Below, piece after piece: positions 34,002 to 42,555 of a stretch of 64,000 nt of DNA (the stretch's first letter is position 1; each line of letters begins with the position of its first letter). A program made the position numbers and the translations under genes. The notes below the pieces were generated by a model. That model was not told the origin of the DNA, did no database searches, and was given only the letters and a program-made list of their open reading frames with translations. The stretch is from Rhodoferax sp. (GTDB lineage Bacteria; Pseudomonadota; Gammaproteobacteria; Burkholderiales; Burkholderiaceae_C), in the NCBI RefSeq assembly GCF_012927445.1, contig NZ_JABBPD010000008.1, positions 496,001-560,000 on the forward strand. Direction: 5' to 3'.

Positions 34002-36101
34002 ATGACCGCTGAATACAAAGTACAGGGCGACATCGCCGTGATTACGCTCAACAACCCACCCGTCAATGGCTTGGGCTATGCCACGCGGGTGGCCCTTACC
34101 GAGGGCTTGAACAAAGCGAATGCCGATGCCACAGTCAAAGCCATCGTTCTCACTGGCGCTGGCAAAGCGTTCTCGGGAGGCGCCGATATCAAGGAATTTG
34201 GCAGCCCCAAAGCGCTGCAGGAACCTCATTTATTGAGCGTGATCTTGGCGGTTGAAAACTCAGACAAGCCCGTCATCGCGGCGGTTCACACGGTTTGCAT
34301 GGGCGGCGGGCTGGAGCTGGCGCTGGGCTGCCACTACCGCATCGCCGCACCGGGCTGCAATGTGGCACTGCCCGAGGTCAAGCTGGGACTGATTCCTGGC
34401 GCTGGTGGTACGCAGCGTTTGCCCCGAGCGCTCGGGGTGGAGCCGGCACTGAACATGATTGTGAGTGGCGAGCCGGTTAAAAGCGAAATGTTGGCCATGC
34501 TCCCCGGACAGAAACTGTTTAACAAGATGGCGGCTTCAGCCGAGTCCCTGCTTGATGAAGCCTTGGCTTATGCGGCCGAAGTCGCTGATGCACGGCCCTT
34601 GCCGCTGGTGCGCAATTTGCCCTGCAAACACCCCTTGGGCGATGCCTATTTCCAATTCGCACGCAACATGGTCAAGGGCATGTCCAAAAACTTCCCGGCC
34701 CCGGCCAAGTGCGTGGACGCGGTAGAGGCGGCCACCAAGAAAAAGTTCGACGACGGCTTGGTGTTCGAGCGGGACACTTTCATCAACCTGATGTGGACAC
34801 CGGAGTGCCGTGCCCTGCGTCACCTCTTCGTAGCTGAGCGTGCAGCATCAAAAGTGCCCGATGTGCCCGCCGATACTTTGCAGCGAGCTATTAATTTAGT
34901 AGCAGTCATTGGGGCCGGCACCATGGGTGGCGGCATTGCGATGAACTTCCTGAACGCCGGCATCCCGGTGAAGATGCTGGAGATGAAGCAGGAGGCGCTG
35001 GACCGTGGTATCGCCACGATCCGCAAAAACTACGAGTCGCAGGTCAAAAAAGGCAAACTCAAGCAAGACAAGTACGAGCAGCGCATGAGTCTGCTGAGCA
35101 CCACGCTGAGCTACGACGACCTCAAGGACGCAGACATGGTGATTGAGGCCGTGTTCGAAGAGCTCGGCGTGAAAGAAGCCGTGTTCAAGGAACTGGACCG
35201 GGTGATGAAGCCCGGTGCGATTCTGGCGTCGAACACCTCCACGCTGGACCTGAACAAAATAGCCGCGTTCACGCAACGGCCGCAAGACGTGGTCGGCCTG
35301 CATTTCTTCAGCCCGGCCAACGTGATGAGGCTGCTGGAAGTGGTGCGCGGCGAGAAAACCGCCAAAGATGTGCTGGCGACGGTGATGGCGTTGGCCAAGA
35401 AGATCAAGAAGACGGCCGTGGTGTCGAGCGTGTGCGACGGTTTTATTGGCAACCGCATGATCGAGCAGTATGGCCGCCAGGCCGGCTTTTTGCTGGACGA
35501 GGGTTGCACGCCGGCGCAGGTGGACAAAGCCGTCGAGAAGTTTGGTTTTGCCATGGGGCCGTTCCGCATGGGCGACTTGGCCGGCAACGACATTGGCTGG
35601 GCGATTCGCAAGCGCCGCTACAGCGAGAAGCCGGATATGAAATACAGCAAGACCGCGGATTTGCTGTGCGAAAAGGGCCGCTTCGGCCAGAAGACCGGCG
35701 CCGGCTGGTACGACTATGTGGCCGGCAAGCGCGATGCGGTGCCGAACGCGGAAGTCGTGCAGATGATCGATGCGCACCGCCAGTCACTGGGCATCACGCC
35801 GCGCAAGATTTCGGATGACGAGATCGTGCAGCGCCTGGTGTACTCCCTGGTGAACGAAGCGGCGCACATTCTGGAGGAAGGCATTGCCTCCAAGGCCAGC
35901 GACATCGACATGGTCTACATCATGGGTTACGGCTTCCCGGTTTACCGGGGTGGCCCGATGAACTATGCCGACCAGGTCGGCCTGTTCAACGTGGTGCAGG
36001 CCATGAACCGCTTTGCCAAAAACCCACTGGACGACGCCAAATTCTGGCAGCCCGCGCCCCTGTTGGCCCGGCTGGCCGCCGAAGGCAAGACCTTCAATTG
36101 A
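34002..36101 (+). CDS. Bifunctional enoyl-CoA hydratase / 3-hydroxyacyl-CoA dehydrogenase
   Basis: Carries out two beta-oxidation steps on one chain. The 699 residues have an N-terminal crotonase domain (about 1-190: [13 protein letters not shown] oxyanion loop, [14 protein letters not shown] with catalytic Glu) and a dehydrogenase domain (about 295-600: NAD-binding [11 protein letters not shown], catalytic His in [16 protein letters not shown]). It is FadJ/peroxisomal-type in order. An interspersed repeat copy forms [20 protein letters not shown], exactly the junction where the dehydrogenase NAD fold begins. It is followed by the thiolase gene, probably one operon controlled by the upstream palindrome. 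Confidence 0.95.
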   Translation: MTAEYKVQGDIAVITLNNPPVNGLGYATRVALTEGLNKANADATVKAIVLTGAGKAFSGGADIKEFGSPKALQEPHLLSVILAVENSDKPVIAAVHTVCMGGGLELALGCHYRIAAPGCNVALPEVKLGLIPGAGGTQRLPRALGVEPALNMIVSGEPVKSEMLAMLPGQKLFNKMAASAESLLDEALAYAAEVADARPLPLVRNLPCKHPLGDAYFQFARNMVKGMSKNFPAPAKCVDAVEAATKKKFDDGLVFERDTFINLMWTPECRALRHLFVAERAASKVPDVPADTLQRAINLVAVIGAGTMGGGIAMNFLNAGIPVKMLEMKQEALDRGIATIRKNYESQVKKGKLKQDKYEQRMSLLSTTLSYDDLKDADMVIEAVFEELGVKEAVFKELDRVMKPGAILASNTSTLDLNKIAAFTQRPQDVVGLHFFSPANVMRLLEVVRGEKTAKDVLATVMALAKKIKKTAVVSSVCDGFIGNRMIEQYGRQAGFLLDEGCTPAQVDKAVEKFGFAMGPFRMGDLAGNDIGWAIRKRRYSEKPDMKYSKTADLLCEKGRFGQKTGAGWYDYVAGKRDAVPNAEVVQMIDAHRQSLGITPRKISDDEIVQRLVYSLVNEAAHILEEGIASKASDIDMVYIMGYGFPVYRGGPMNYADQVGLFNVVQAMNRFAKNPLDDAKFWQPAPLLARLAAEGKTFN
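34844..34903 (+). repeat. Interspersed repeat, copy inside the fadJ-like gene
   Basis: Degenerate 5' half (GCATCAAAA, CCCGCCGATA), then a well-kept hairpin end GCTATTAATTTAGTAGC. It sits at the hydratase-dehydrogenase domain boundary and is in frame. Confidence 0.75.
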
Positions 36102-36126
36102 ATACAGACCTCAGAGAGATAACACC

Positions 36127-37302
36127 ATGACCTCCGCCGTAATCGTTTCCACCGCCCGCACCCCGCTCGCCAAGAGCTGGAAGGGTTCTTTCAACATGAC
36201 CCATGGCGCCACGCTCGGCGGCCACGCCGTCGAGCATGCCATTGCCCGCGCCGGCATTGAAGCCGCCGAAGTAGACGACGTCATCATGGGTTGCGCCAAT
36301 CCGGAGGGCGCCACCGGCTTCAACATCGCGCGCCAGATCGCCCTGCGCGCGGGCTGCCCGGTCACCGTATCCGGCATGACGGTCAACCGTTTTTGCTCAT
36401 CGGGTCTGCAAACCATTGCCCTGGCCTCGCAGCGCGTGATCGCTGGCGAAGGCGACATTTATGTGGCCGGTGGTGTGGAAAGCATCTCCTGCGTGCAGCA
36501 GGAAATGAACACCCACATGATTGCCGACCCGTGGCTGGTCAAGAACAAGCCCGAGATTTACTGGAACATGCTGCAGACCGCCGAGAACGTGGCCAAGCGT
36601 TACAACATCAGCCGCGACGCCATGGACGAATACGGCGCGGCCAGCCAGCAACGCGCCTCAGCCGCTTTGGCGGCCGGCCTGTTCAATGCAGAAATCGCCC
36701 CGATCACGGTCACCATGGGGGTGGCCGACAAGGTCATGGGTCTGACCACCAAGCAAGTCACCGTCAGCCAGGACGAAGGCATCCGCGACGGCACCACCAA
36801 GGAAGGCATCAGCGGCTTGCGTTCGGCCATGCCGGGCGGTCTGATCACGGCCGGCAATGCCAGCCAGTTTTCCGACGGCGGTGGTGCCGTGGTGGTGATG
36901 AGCGAGGCCCTGGCCGAGAAAAAAGGCTTGCAGCCGCTGGGCCGCTTCCTCGGTTTTGCCGTGGCCGGTTGTGAGCCGGACGAGATGGGCATTGGCCCAG
37001 TGTTTGCCATTCCCAAGGTGCTGGCGCGCTTGGGTCTGAAAGTTAGTGACATCGACCTGTGGGAACTCAATGAAGCCTTTGCCGTGCAGGTGCTGTACTG
37101 CCGCGACAAACTGGGTATTCCGGCTGATCGACTCAACGTCAATGGCGGCGCCATTGCCGTGGGCCATCCCTACGGCGTCAGCGGCCAGCGCCTGACTGGC
37201 CACGCCCTGATCGAAGGCAAGCGCCGCGGCGCCAAGCGGGTGTGCATTTCCATGTGCATTGGCGGCGGCATGGGCGCAGCGGGTATTTTTGAGGTGTTGT
37301 GA
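36127..37302 (+). CDS. Acetyl-CoA acyltransferase (thiolase), FadA type
   Basis: Last step of beta-oxidation: 3-ketoacyl-CoA plus CoA gives acetyl-CoA and a shortened acyl-CoA. 391 residues from the ATG at 36127 ([20 protein letters not shown]). The nucleophilic Cys is in NRFCSSGLQ, His in VGHPYGVSG and the second Cys in [11 protein letters not shown]. It lies 25 bp after the bifunctional gene and is followed by a strong shared terminator. Confidence 0.95.
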   Translation: MTSAVIVSTARTPLAKSWKGSFNMTHGATLGGHAVEHAIARAGIEAAEVDDVIMGCANPEGATGFNIARQIALRAGCPVTVSGMTVNRFCSSGLQTIALASQRVIAGEGDIYVAGGVESISCVQQEMNTHMIADPWLVKNKPEIYWNMLQTAENVAKRYNISRDAMDEYGAASQQRASAALAAGLFNAEIAPITVTMGVADKVMGLTTKQVTVSQDEGIRDGTTKEGISGLRSAMPGGLITAGNASQFSDGGGAVVVMSEALAEKKGLQPLGRFLGFAVAGCEPDEMGIGPVFAIPKVLARLGLKVSDIDLWELNEAFAVQVLYCRDKLGIPADRLNVNGGAIAVGHPYGVSGQRLTGHALIEGKRRGAKRVCISMCIGGGMGAAGIFEVL

Positions 37303-37333
37303 CGCTTTGAAGTGCCGTAGCAGTTAACCAAAC

Positions 37334-37368
37334 AAGAAAAGCACGACAGCCTGTGTCGTGCTTTTCTT
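37334..37368. terminator. Bidirectional terminator between thiolase gene and nirK
   Basis: A 15-bp perfect stem (37334-37348 with 37354-37368) is centred on GCACGACA / TGTCGTGC and flanked by A- and T-rich ends (AAGAAAA / TTTTCTT). It serves the converging transcripts on both strands. Confidence 0.9.
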
Positions 37369-37420
37369 GACTTGCTGCGCCGCCATGCTCAGGCCCGTTG
37401 GCGACGGACTGTTCTGGTGC

Positions 37421-38821
37421 TCAGTGACCCGAATTTGGGTCCATTTTTTCGGCCGTATGGTAGACATCGGGATTTTCAGGGCCGGTCACATACAGGAAGC
37501 CGGCCAGGCCTTTTTCAAGCCGCGACAAGGCGTGATCGACCAGGATGTAGCGACCCGGCACCTCAACCTTGAACTCGACCATGGACGCGCCACCGGGTGG
37601 CACGGAGATGGTCTGCACATTCTTGAGCGGAGGCGAGGTCAGGTCTGCCTGGCTGTAAACCCGGTCAAATACTTCACCAATCACATGGAAACTGGACGTG
37701 GCGTTGGGGCCACCGACGCCGAAGAAGATGCGCACGGTCTCACCGACTTTGGCTTCCATCCGGTGAGTCTTGGTCAACGCATCCATGGTGCCGTTGAACA
37801 TCATGTGCTCGGGCTGCTCTTTCAGGAGTTTCTCAAGAGAGAATTCATTTTCTCCGGGCGTGCCGTGGGGCTGGGCGGTGTAGAGCTCGCCCTGCATCAC
37901 ATAGAACTCGCGATCCACTTTGGGCAGTCCGCCTTCGGGTTCGACCAGAATCATGCCGTACATACCGTTCGAAATGTGCTGCGCCACCATCGGCGTTGCG
38001 CAGTGGTAGACGAAGAGGCCGGGATTGATGGCCTTGAAGGTAAAGCTCTTGCTGGTGCCGGGCGCCGCCTGTGTCACCGCAGCGCCACCGCCAGGGCCGG
38101 TCACCGCATGGAAGTCCACCGAATGGATCATGTGGCTGTCTGCGGCATTGGCCATGTTGACTGTCACGGTATCGCCGACGCGCACGCGGATGAAGGGACC
38201 CGGCACCTTGCTGTTGAAGGTCCAGTATTTGTAGGTGGTGCCATCGGCCAGCTGACCCAGCACCTCGGTGGTTTCCAGGTTCACCGTCAAACTTTGCGGG
38301 CCACGGGCGCCGACCGGTTGGCCGACTTCCATCGGGCTGCGCGAGACTTCGGCGCCGGTGGCTTTGGGTATTGCAGCGCCTTCGCCGACCAAAATCTTAC
38401 CGATCATGCCGGCTTGAACGTGTCCTGGCAGCGAGCAGATGTACTTGAATTCCCCCTTCTTGTCAGCGCGGAACACGATGGTGGTGCTGGCGCCTTTGGT
38501 GTTGAGCTGGTTCGAAGAGGCCTTGAAATCGGGCACGCTGATGTCGTGCGTTGCGCCGTCGCCATTGATCAGATTGATCTGCACAATGGCGCCTTCGGCC
38601 ACGACCAACTGCGGATTGACCTTGCCCTTGATCGCGTCGTTTTCGCCTACAAACACCAGCTTGCCATCCGCAATATCAGTGCGCAGGGTAAAGGTGACGT
38701 TGGGAATGTACTTGACGCCGGTGTCGTGTTGCTGATGGGGGGCCGCAGCGTAGGCTGATGAGAAGCCGACAACGCCAAGGACGGCGCTGGCAATCGCTTT
38801 TTTAAGAAAACTGTTTTTCAT
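37421..38821 (-). CDS. nirK: Copper-containing nitrite reductase with extra N-terminal cupredoxin domain
   Basis: Reduces nitrite to nitric oxide in the periplasm. About 466 residues from the ATG at 38821, which has AAGG at a good distance; a GTG at 38830 is less likely. The signal peptide ends AYA-AAP. Domain 1 (about 30-155) is a complete blue-copper cupredoxin: His in ATHDISVP, then Cys, His and Met in YICSLPGHVQAGM. Domains 2 and 3 are the catalytic NirK core: HSVDFH, YHCATPMVAQHISNGM (type 1 and type 2 ligands) and the type 2 His in SSFHVIGEVF. The fused extra cupredoxin resembles the Hyphomicrobium-type enzyme and may act as a built-in electron donor. No nor, nos or nirV gene is adjacent. 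Upstream sites suggest NO and low-oxygen control. Confidence 0.95.
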   Translation of the reverse strand: MKNSFLKKAIASAVLGVVGFSSAYAAAPHQQHDTGVKYIPNVTFTLRTDIADGKLVFVGENDAIKGKVNPQLVVAEGAIVQINLINGDGATHDISVPDFKASSNQLNTKGASTTIVFRADKKGEFKYICSLPGHVQAGMIGKILVGEGAAIPKATGAEVSRSPMEVGQPVGARGPQSLTVNLETTEVLGQLADGTTYKYWTFNSKVPGPFIRVRVGDTVTVNMANAADSHMIHSVDFHAVTGPGGGAAVTQAAPGTSKSFTFKAINPGLFVYHCATPMVAQHISNGMYGMILVEPEGGLPKVDREFYVMQGELYTAQPHGTPGENEFSLEKLLKEQPEHMMFNGTMDALTKTHRMEAKVGETVRIFFGVGGPNATSSFHVIGEVFDRVYSQADLTSPPLKNVQTISVPPGGASMVEFKVEVPGRYILVDHALSRLEKGLAGFLYVTGPENPDVYHTAEKMDPNSGH

Positions 38822-38964
38822 TTTTATCACCTTAAACGTGTGTTCAATTTCCTGTCTGGTACGAATTTCGAGCCAGTTGCTTGGTGGTCCGCCATGCGGC
38901 CGCCGGGTAGGCAGGAGAGAAAGTGGTTACGAGCCACCAGATTCTCCGAACTGCTTGGAACTAA

Positions 38965-38987
38965 TCATATATTTAAAATGCATCTTT
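38965..38987 (-). promoter_or_regulatory. Candidate NsrR operator upstream of nirK
   Basis: On the minus strand the sequence AAGATGCATTTTAAAT followed by ATAT matches the first two thirds of the known NsrR pattern (AAGATGyATTTTAAATrCATCTT); the last arm is poorer. It lies about 145-165 bp before the nirK start. NsrR is an NO-sensing Fe-S repressor that commonly controls nirK. Spotted by eye, not scored. Confidence 0.6.
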
Positions 38988-38990
38988 AAT

Positions 38991-39004
38991 CTGATTCAGA
39001 TCAA
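38991..39004 (-). promoter_or_regulatory. Candidate FNR/Dnr (anaerobox) site upstream of nirK
   Basis: The minus-strand sequence TTGATCTGAATCAG matches TTGAT-N4-ATCAA at 9 of 10 positions. It is four bases from the NsrR-like site, fitting combined low-oxygen or NO activation and NsrR repression of nirK. The 362-bp region 38831-39192 holds these two sites and no gene that I can see. Confidence 0.6.
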
Positions 39005-39192
39005 ACAAGGCAAGGGTTTTGGAGAACTGGTACCTGTTCAGGGCTGCTGGCATTTATTTCGTGCTATCGCCAGTGAGACAGTCGCAACATAGCGAAACCC
39101 GTAAATTCCTGCAAAATAGAATTTCACGTTTGGCGTGCGAGCATCCGCAGCACAAACCGCCCCAACATCAGCGCATTCAGGAGACTTCCCCC

Positions 39193-39984
39193 ATGGCTCG
39201 TACCATTCAGCAACTTTTTGATCTCACCGGCAAGACCGCCCTGGTGACCGGTGGCTCACGCGGCTTGGGCCTGCAGATGGCCCATGCCCTAGGCGAAGCC
39301 GGGGCCCGGATCATGCTCAGTTCGCGCAAAGCCGAAGACCTGGAGCAGGCAACTGCCGAACTGCAAGCGGCCGGGATTGATGCTCGCTGGGTTGCGGCCG
39401 ACTGCGCCAAAGAGACCGAGATACACCGCTTGGCCGACGAGACTTTGCAGCGCATGGGCGATGTGGACATCCTGGTCAACAACGCGGGGGCGGCCTGGGG
39501 TGCGCCGGCGGAAGATCATCCGGTTGACGCCTGGGACAAGGTGATGAATCTCAATGTGCGCGGCTACTTCATCCTGAGCCAGATCATTGCCAAAAAGAGC
39601 ATGATCGCGCGCCGCGCCGGGCGCATCATCAACATCGCCTCCATCGCCGGTCTGGGTGGCAACCCCGAAGGCATGAACACCATTGCCTACAACACCTCCA
39701 AGGGCGCCGTCATCAACTTCACCCGTACCCTGGGCGCGGAGTGGGGCAAGTACAACATCACCGTCAACGCCATTTGTCCCGGCTTCTTTCCAAGCAAGAT
39801 GACGATGGGCACACTGGCCGCGATGGGCGAAGAAAAACTGGCGGCCCATGCACCACTCAAACGTCTGGGGGATGACGAAGACCTGAAAGGTTTGTGTGTG
39901 CTGTACGCGTCCGATGCCGGCAAGCACATCACCGGTCAATGGCTGGCGGTGGATGGTGGCGTCAGCGTGGTGACGGGTGGTTGA
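39193..39984 (+). CDS. SDR-family oxidoreductase
   Basis: The 263-residue classical short-chain dehydrogenase/reductase has the Rossmann motif TGGSRGLG, the NNAG segment in LVNNAGAAWG and catalytic Ser in NIASIAGLGG, with Tyr/Lys in YNTSKGA. The start ATG at 39193 lies close after CAGGAG. It resembles 3-oxoacyl-ACP reductase or gluconate 5-dehydrogenase types; the substrate is not clear. First of a run of five plus-strand catabolic genes. Confidence 0.9.
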   Translation: MARTIQQLFDLTGKTALVTGGSRGLGLQMAHALGEAGARIMLSSRKAEDLEQATAELQAAGIDARWVAADCAKETEIHRLADETLQRMGDVDILVNNAGAAWGAPAEDHPVDAWDKVMNLNVRGYFILSQIIAKKSMIARRAGRIINIASIAGLGGNPEGMNTIAYNTSKGAVINFTRTLGAEWGKYNITVNAICPGFFPSKMTMGTLAAMGEEKLAAHAPLKRLGDDEDLKGLCVLYASDAGKHITGQWLAVDGGVSVVTGG

Positions 39985-39991
39985 CTTGAAT

Positions 39992-40486
39992 ATGGGCAAC
40001 GACAAGGACATGCAGAACGATGTAGATACCGTGGTGAATGAGGCGCTAAGTTTTGGGGTGGCCATTCCGTTTGTTGATCATTTGGGCTTTGAGTTACGGG
40101 TGTTTGAGGCTGGCTTGTCGGAACTGGTTTTTGAGCCCCGGCCCGAACACCTCAATTCGTTTGCCGTCACGCACGGCGGCGCCCTCATGACCCTGCTGGA
40201 CGTCACCATGGCAGTGGCGGCGCGCAGTGTGCAAAAAGACATGGGGGCGGTCACCATCGAGATGAAGACCAGCTTCATGCAGCCGGCGCGTGGCAAGCTC
40301 ACCAGCAAAGGCCATTTGATGCACCGCACCGCCACCATGGCCTTCACCGAAGGCACGGTGTTTGACGAAGCAGGGCGCGCCTGTGCCCACGCCACCGGTA
40401 CGTTCAAGTTTGTGAAGCGCTTGGCCACCGGGCCCAAAAGCGTCAATGCCTTGAACGTCACGGCCGCGGCCATTTCGACCGATTGA
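39992..40486 (+). CDS. PaaI-family hotdog thioesterase
   Basis: About 164 residues of the hotdog fold, with the conserved FAVTHGGALMTLLDVTMA segment (HGG motif and the following Asp) and FMQPARGKL in the second half. Likely hydrolyses an acyl-CoA. The start is uncertain: the ATG at 39992, or a GTG at 39977 inside the end of the SDR gene. Its overlap or near-overlap with the SDR gene indicates one operon. Confidence 0.88.
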   Translation: MGNDKDMQNDVDTVVNEALSFGVAIPFVDHLGFELRVFEAGLSELVFEPRPEHLNSFAVTHGGALMTLLDVTMAVAARSVQKDMGAVTIEMKTSFMQPARGKLTSKGHLMHRTATMAFTEGTVFDEAGRACAHATGTFKFVKRLATGPKSVNALNVTAAAISTD

Positions 40487-40505
40487 TATTTTTCAGGAGT
40501 TTCCG

Positions 40506-41522
40506 ATGCCACAAAACAAACAAATTCTGCTGGACAACCGCCCCGAGGGGGAAGCCGTTGCCAGCAACTTCAAGCTGGTTGTCAGCGACACGCCTGCGTT
40601 GCGGGATGGTCAGGTGCTGGTACGGCACCATTTTTTGAGCCTCGATCCCTACATGCGCGGTCGCATGAACGATGCCAAAAGTTACGCCGTGCCGCAGGCC
40701 GTGGGGGAGACCATGGGCGGCGGTACCGTGGGCGAAGTGGTGGAGTCCAACAATGCCAAGTTTGCCGTCGGTGACAAAGTGGTCGGCATGGGCGGCTGGC
40801 AGCAGTACAGCGTGGTGGACGCCGACTTGCCCGGCGCCCTGCGCAAGGTCGATACCACCCACATTCCCCTGAGCGCCTATCTGGGCGCGGTGGGCATGCC
40901 CGGCGTCACCGCGTGGTACGGTCTGGTCAAAATTATCGAGCCCAAAGCGGGCGAAACCATGGTGGTGAGCGCCGCCACTGGCGCCGTGGGCAGTGCCTTT
41001 GCCGCCTTGTCGAAAGCGCGCGGTTGCCGCACCGTCGGCATTGCCGGTGGTCCGGATAAATGCAAGTACGCGGTCGACGAACTGGGCTTTGACGCCTGCA
41101 TCGACTACAAGCTGCACCAGGATGCGGCATCGCTGTCCAAAGCCCTCAAGGAAGCCTGTCCCAATGGCATCGATGGTCATTTTGAAAACGTGGGTGGCAT
41201 GGTGCTGGACGCCGTGCTGTCCCGCATGAACGCGTTTGGTCGCATCGCCGTGTGCGGCATGATTGCCGGCTACAACGGTGCGCCGCTGCCGATCACCTAT
41301 CCGGCGCTGATTCTGATCAGCCGGCTCAAGCTGCAGGGCTTTATCGTCACCGAGCACCTGGAAGTCTGGCCCGAGGCGCTGAAAGAACTGGGCACGCTGG
41401 TGGCGACTGGCAAGCTCAAACCCCGCGAGTCGATTGCCATCGGACTGGAAGCCGCGCCGGAAGCCTTTTTAGGCTTGCTCAAAGGTCGCAACTTTGGCAA
41501 GCAACTGGTCAAACTCTCCTGA
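40506..41522 (+). CDS. NADP-dependent MDR oxidoreductase (CurA/YncB type)
   Basis: The 338-residue zinc-free medium-chain reductase has the N-terminal HHFLSLDPYMRGRMND signature of the CurA/leukotriene B4 reductase group and nucleotide-binding AATGAVGSAFAALSKARG. It probably reduces an activated double bond with NADPH. The ATG follows CAGGAGTTTCCG. Fourth position in the operon is shared with thioesterase, SDRs and GST. Confidence 0.93.
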   Translation: MPQNKQILLDNRPEGEAVASNFKLVVSDTPALRDGQVLVRHHFLSLDPYMRGRMNDAKSYAVPQAVGETMGGGTVGEVVESNNAKFAVGDKVVGMGGWQQYSVVDADLPGALRKVDTTHIPLSAYLGAVGMPGVTAWYGLVKIIEPKAGETMVVSAATGAVGSAFAALSKARGCRTVGIAGGPDKCKYAVDELGFDACIDYKLHQDAASLSKALKEACPNGIDGHFENVGGMVLDAVLSRMNAFGRIAVCGMIAGYNGAPLPITYPALILISRLKLQGFIVTEHLEVWPEALKELGTLVATGKLKPRESIAIGLEAAPEAFLGLLKGRNFGKQLVKLS

Positions 41523-41586
41523 GACCTGGCGGGACAGCGCGACACGCAGCGCAGTTTTGTCCCCCAACCACTACGAGACTCCCAGC

Positions 41587-42525
41587 ATGACGGACATCAT
41601 TCTTCACCACTATGCGACCTCGCCGTTTTCCGAAAAAATACGGCTGGTGCTGGGCTACAAAAAGCTGGCCTGGAAGTCGGTCATCATCCCGGCCATCAGC
41701 CCGAAGCCGGAGGTGCTGGCGCTGACCGGCGGCTACCGCAAGACGCCGATTCTGCAAATTGGCGCCGATGTGTACTGCGACAGCGCGCTGATCTGTGATG
41801 TGCTGGAGCACCTGCAGCCTGAGCCCACGCTGTACCCCGAAGGCATGCAAGGTGTGGCGCGCATCACCGCGCAGTGGGCCGACACGACGCTGTTCTGGGC
41901 GGCAATGGCCTACAACTTCAGCGCCCAGGGGGCCGCGCAGGCGTTTGCAGGGGCACCGCCCGAGTTCGCCAAAGCCTTTGCGGAAGATCGCGGCAAGATG
42001 AGCGCCGGCGTGACGCGGCTGCGCCCGGCGGACGCCACTGCTGCCTACAAGAGTTATTTGCGCCGCCTCGCCAACATGCTCGAAAGCAATCCCTTTTTGC
42101 TGGGCGCCGCACCGACGGTGGCCGATTTTGCCGCCTATCACCCGCTGTGGTTCTCGCGCACCAGGGTGCCGGTGATGGCCGGCATTCTGGATGCCACGCC
42201 GGTTGTGGTGGACTGGATGGACCGCATGGCCGCACTGGGTCATGGTCAGATGGAAAAATATTCTGCTACAGAAGCGATAGCTGTCTGCGCAGCATCGACG
42301 GTGGCTAGCGTCCTAAATGACACTGCGTTTCAGGATGAACACGGCATACCGCTGGGCAGTCGGGTCACGGTGGCGGCCGAGAGTTTTGGGTCCGAGCCGA
42401 CCGAGGGTGAACTCATCGCGGCAACCCGAATGCACTACACCCTGCGCCGCGTGGACGAGCGCGCGGGGACGGTGCAGGTGCATTTTCCGCGCATCGGCTA
42501 CGTTTTGAAAAAGGCCGAAGCCTGA
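41587..42525 (+). CDS. Glutathione S-transferase family protein with added C-terminal domain
   Basis: 312 residues. The thioredoxin-like GST N-domain occupies about 1-80 (HHYATSPFSEKIRLVLGY; TPILQIGADVYCDSALICDVLE) and the helical C-domain about 90-215. An in-frame interspersed repeat, SATEAIAVCAASTVASVLN, then links to a small extra domain (about 245-312, IPLGSRVTVAAESFGSEP to the end) that ordinary GSTs lack and that I do not recognise. The ATG at 41587 matches the GST start; the open frame begins earlier inside the upstream gene. Confidence 0.9.
   Translation: MTDIILHHYATSPFSEKIRLVLGYKKLAWKSVIIPAISPKPEVLALTGGYRKTPILQIGADVYCDSALICDVLEHLQPEPTLYPEGMQGVARITAQWADTTLFWAAMAYNFSAQGAAQAFAGAPPEFAKAFAEDRGKMSAGVTRLRPADATAAYKSYLRRLANMLESNPFLLGAAPTVADFAAYHPLWFSRTRVPVMAGILDATPVVVDWMDRMAALGHGQMEKYSATEAIAVCAASTVASVLNDTAFQDEHGIPLGSRVTVAAESFGSEPTEGELIAATRMHYTLRRVDERAGTVQVHFPRIGYVLKKAEA
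42262..42318 (-). repeat. Interspersed repeat, copy inside the GST gene (reverse orientation)
   Basis: On the minus strand: CGCTAGCCACCGTCGATGC, TGCGCAGACAGCTATCG, then TTCTGTAGC. Degenerate but in full block order. It lies precisely between the GST fold and the extra C-terminal domain. Confidence 0.8.
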
Positions 42526-42555
42526 GCGGCTGGCACAGGCATTGACAGGAATCTC

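Noticed and set aside
37358..38758. 466-codon open frame antisense to nirK
   Set aside because: Covers nearly the whole nirK gene on the other strand, rich in His/Gly/Arg as expected for antisense frames; nirK has all copper ligands.
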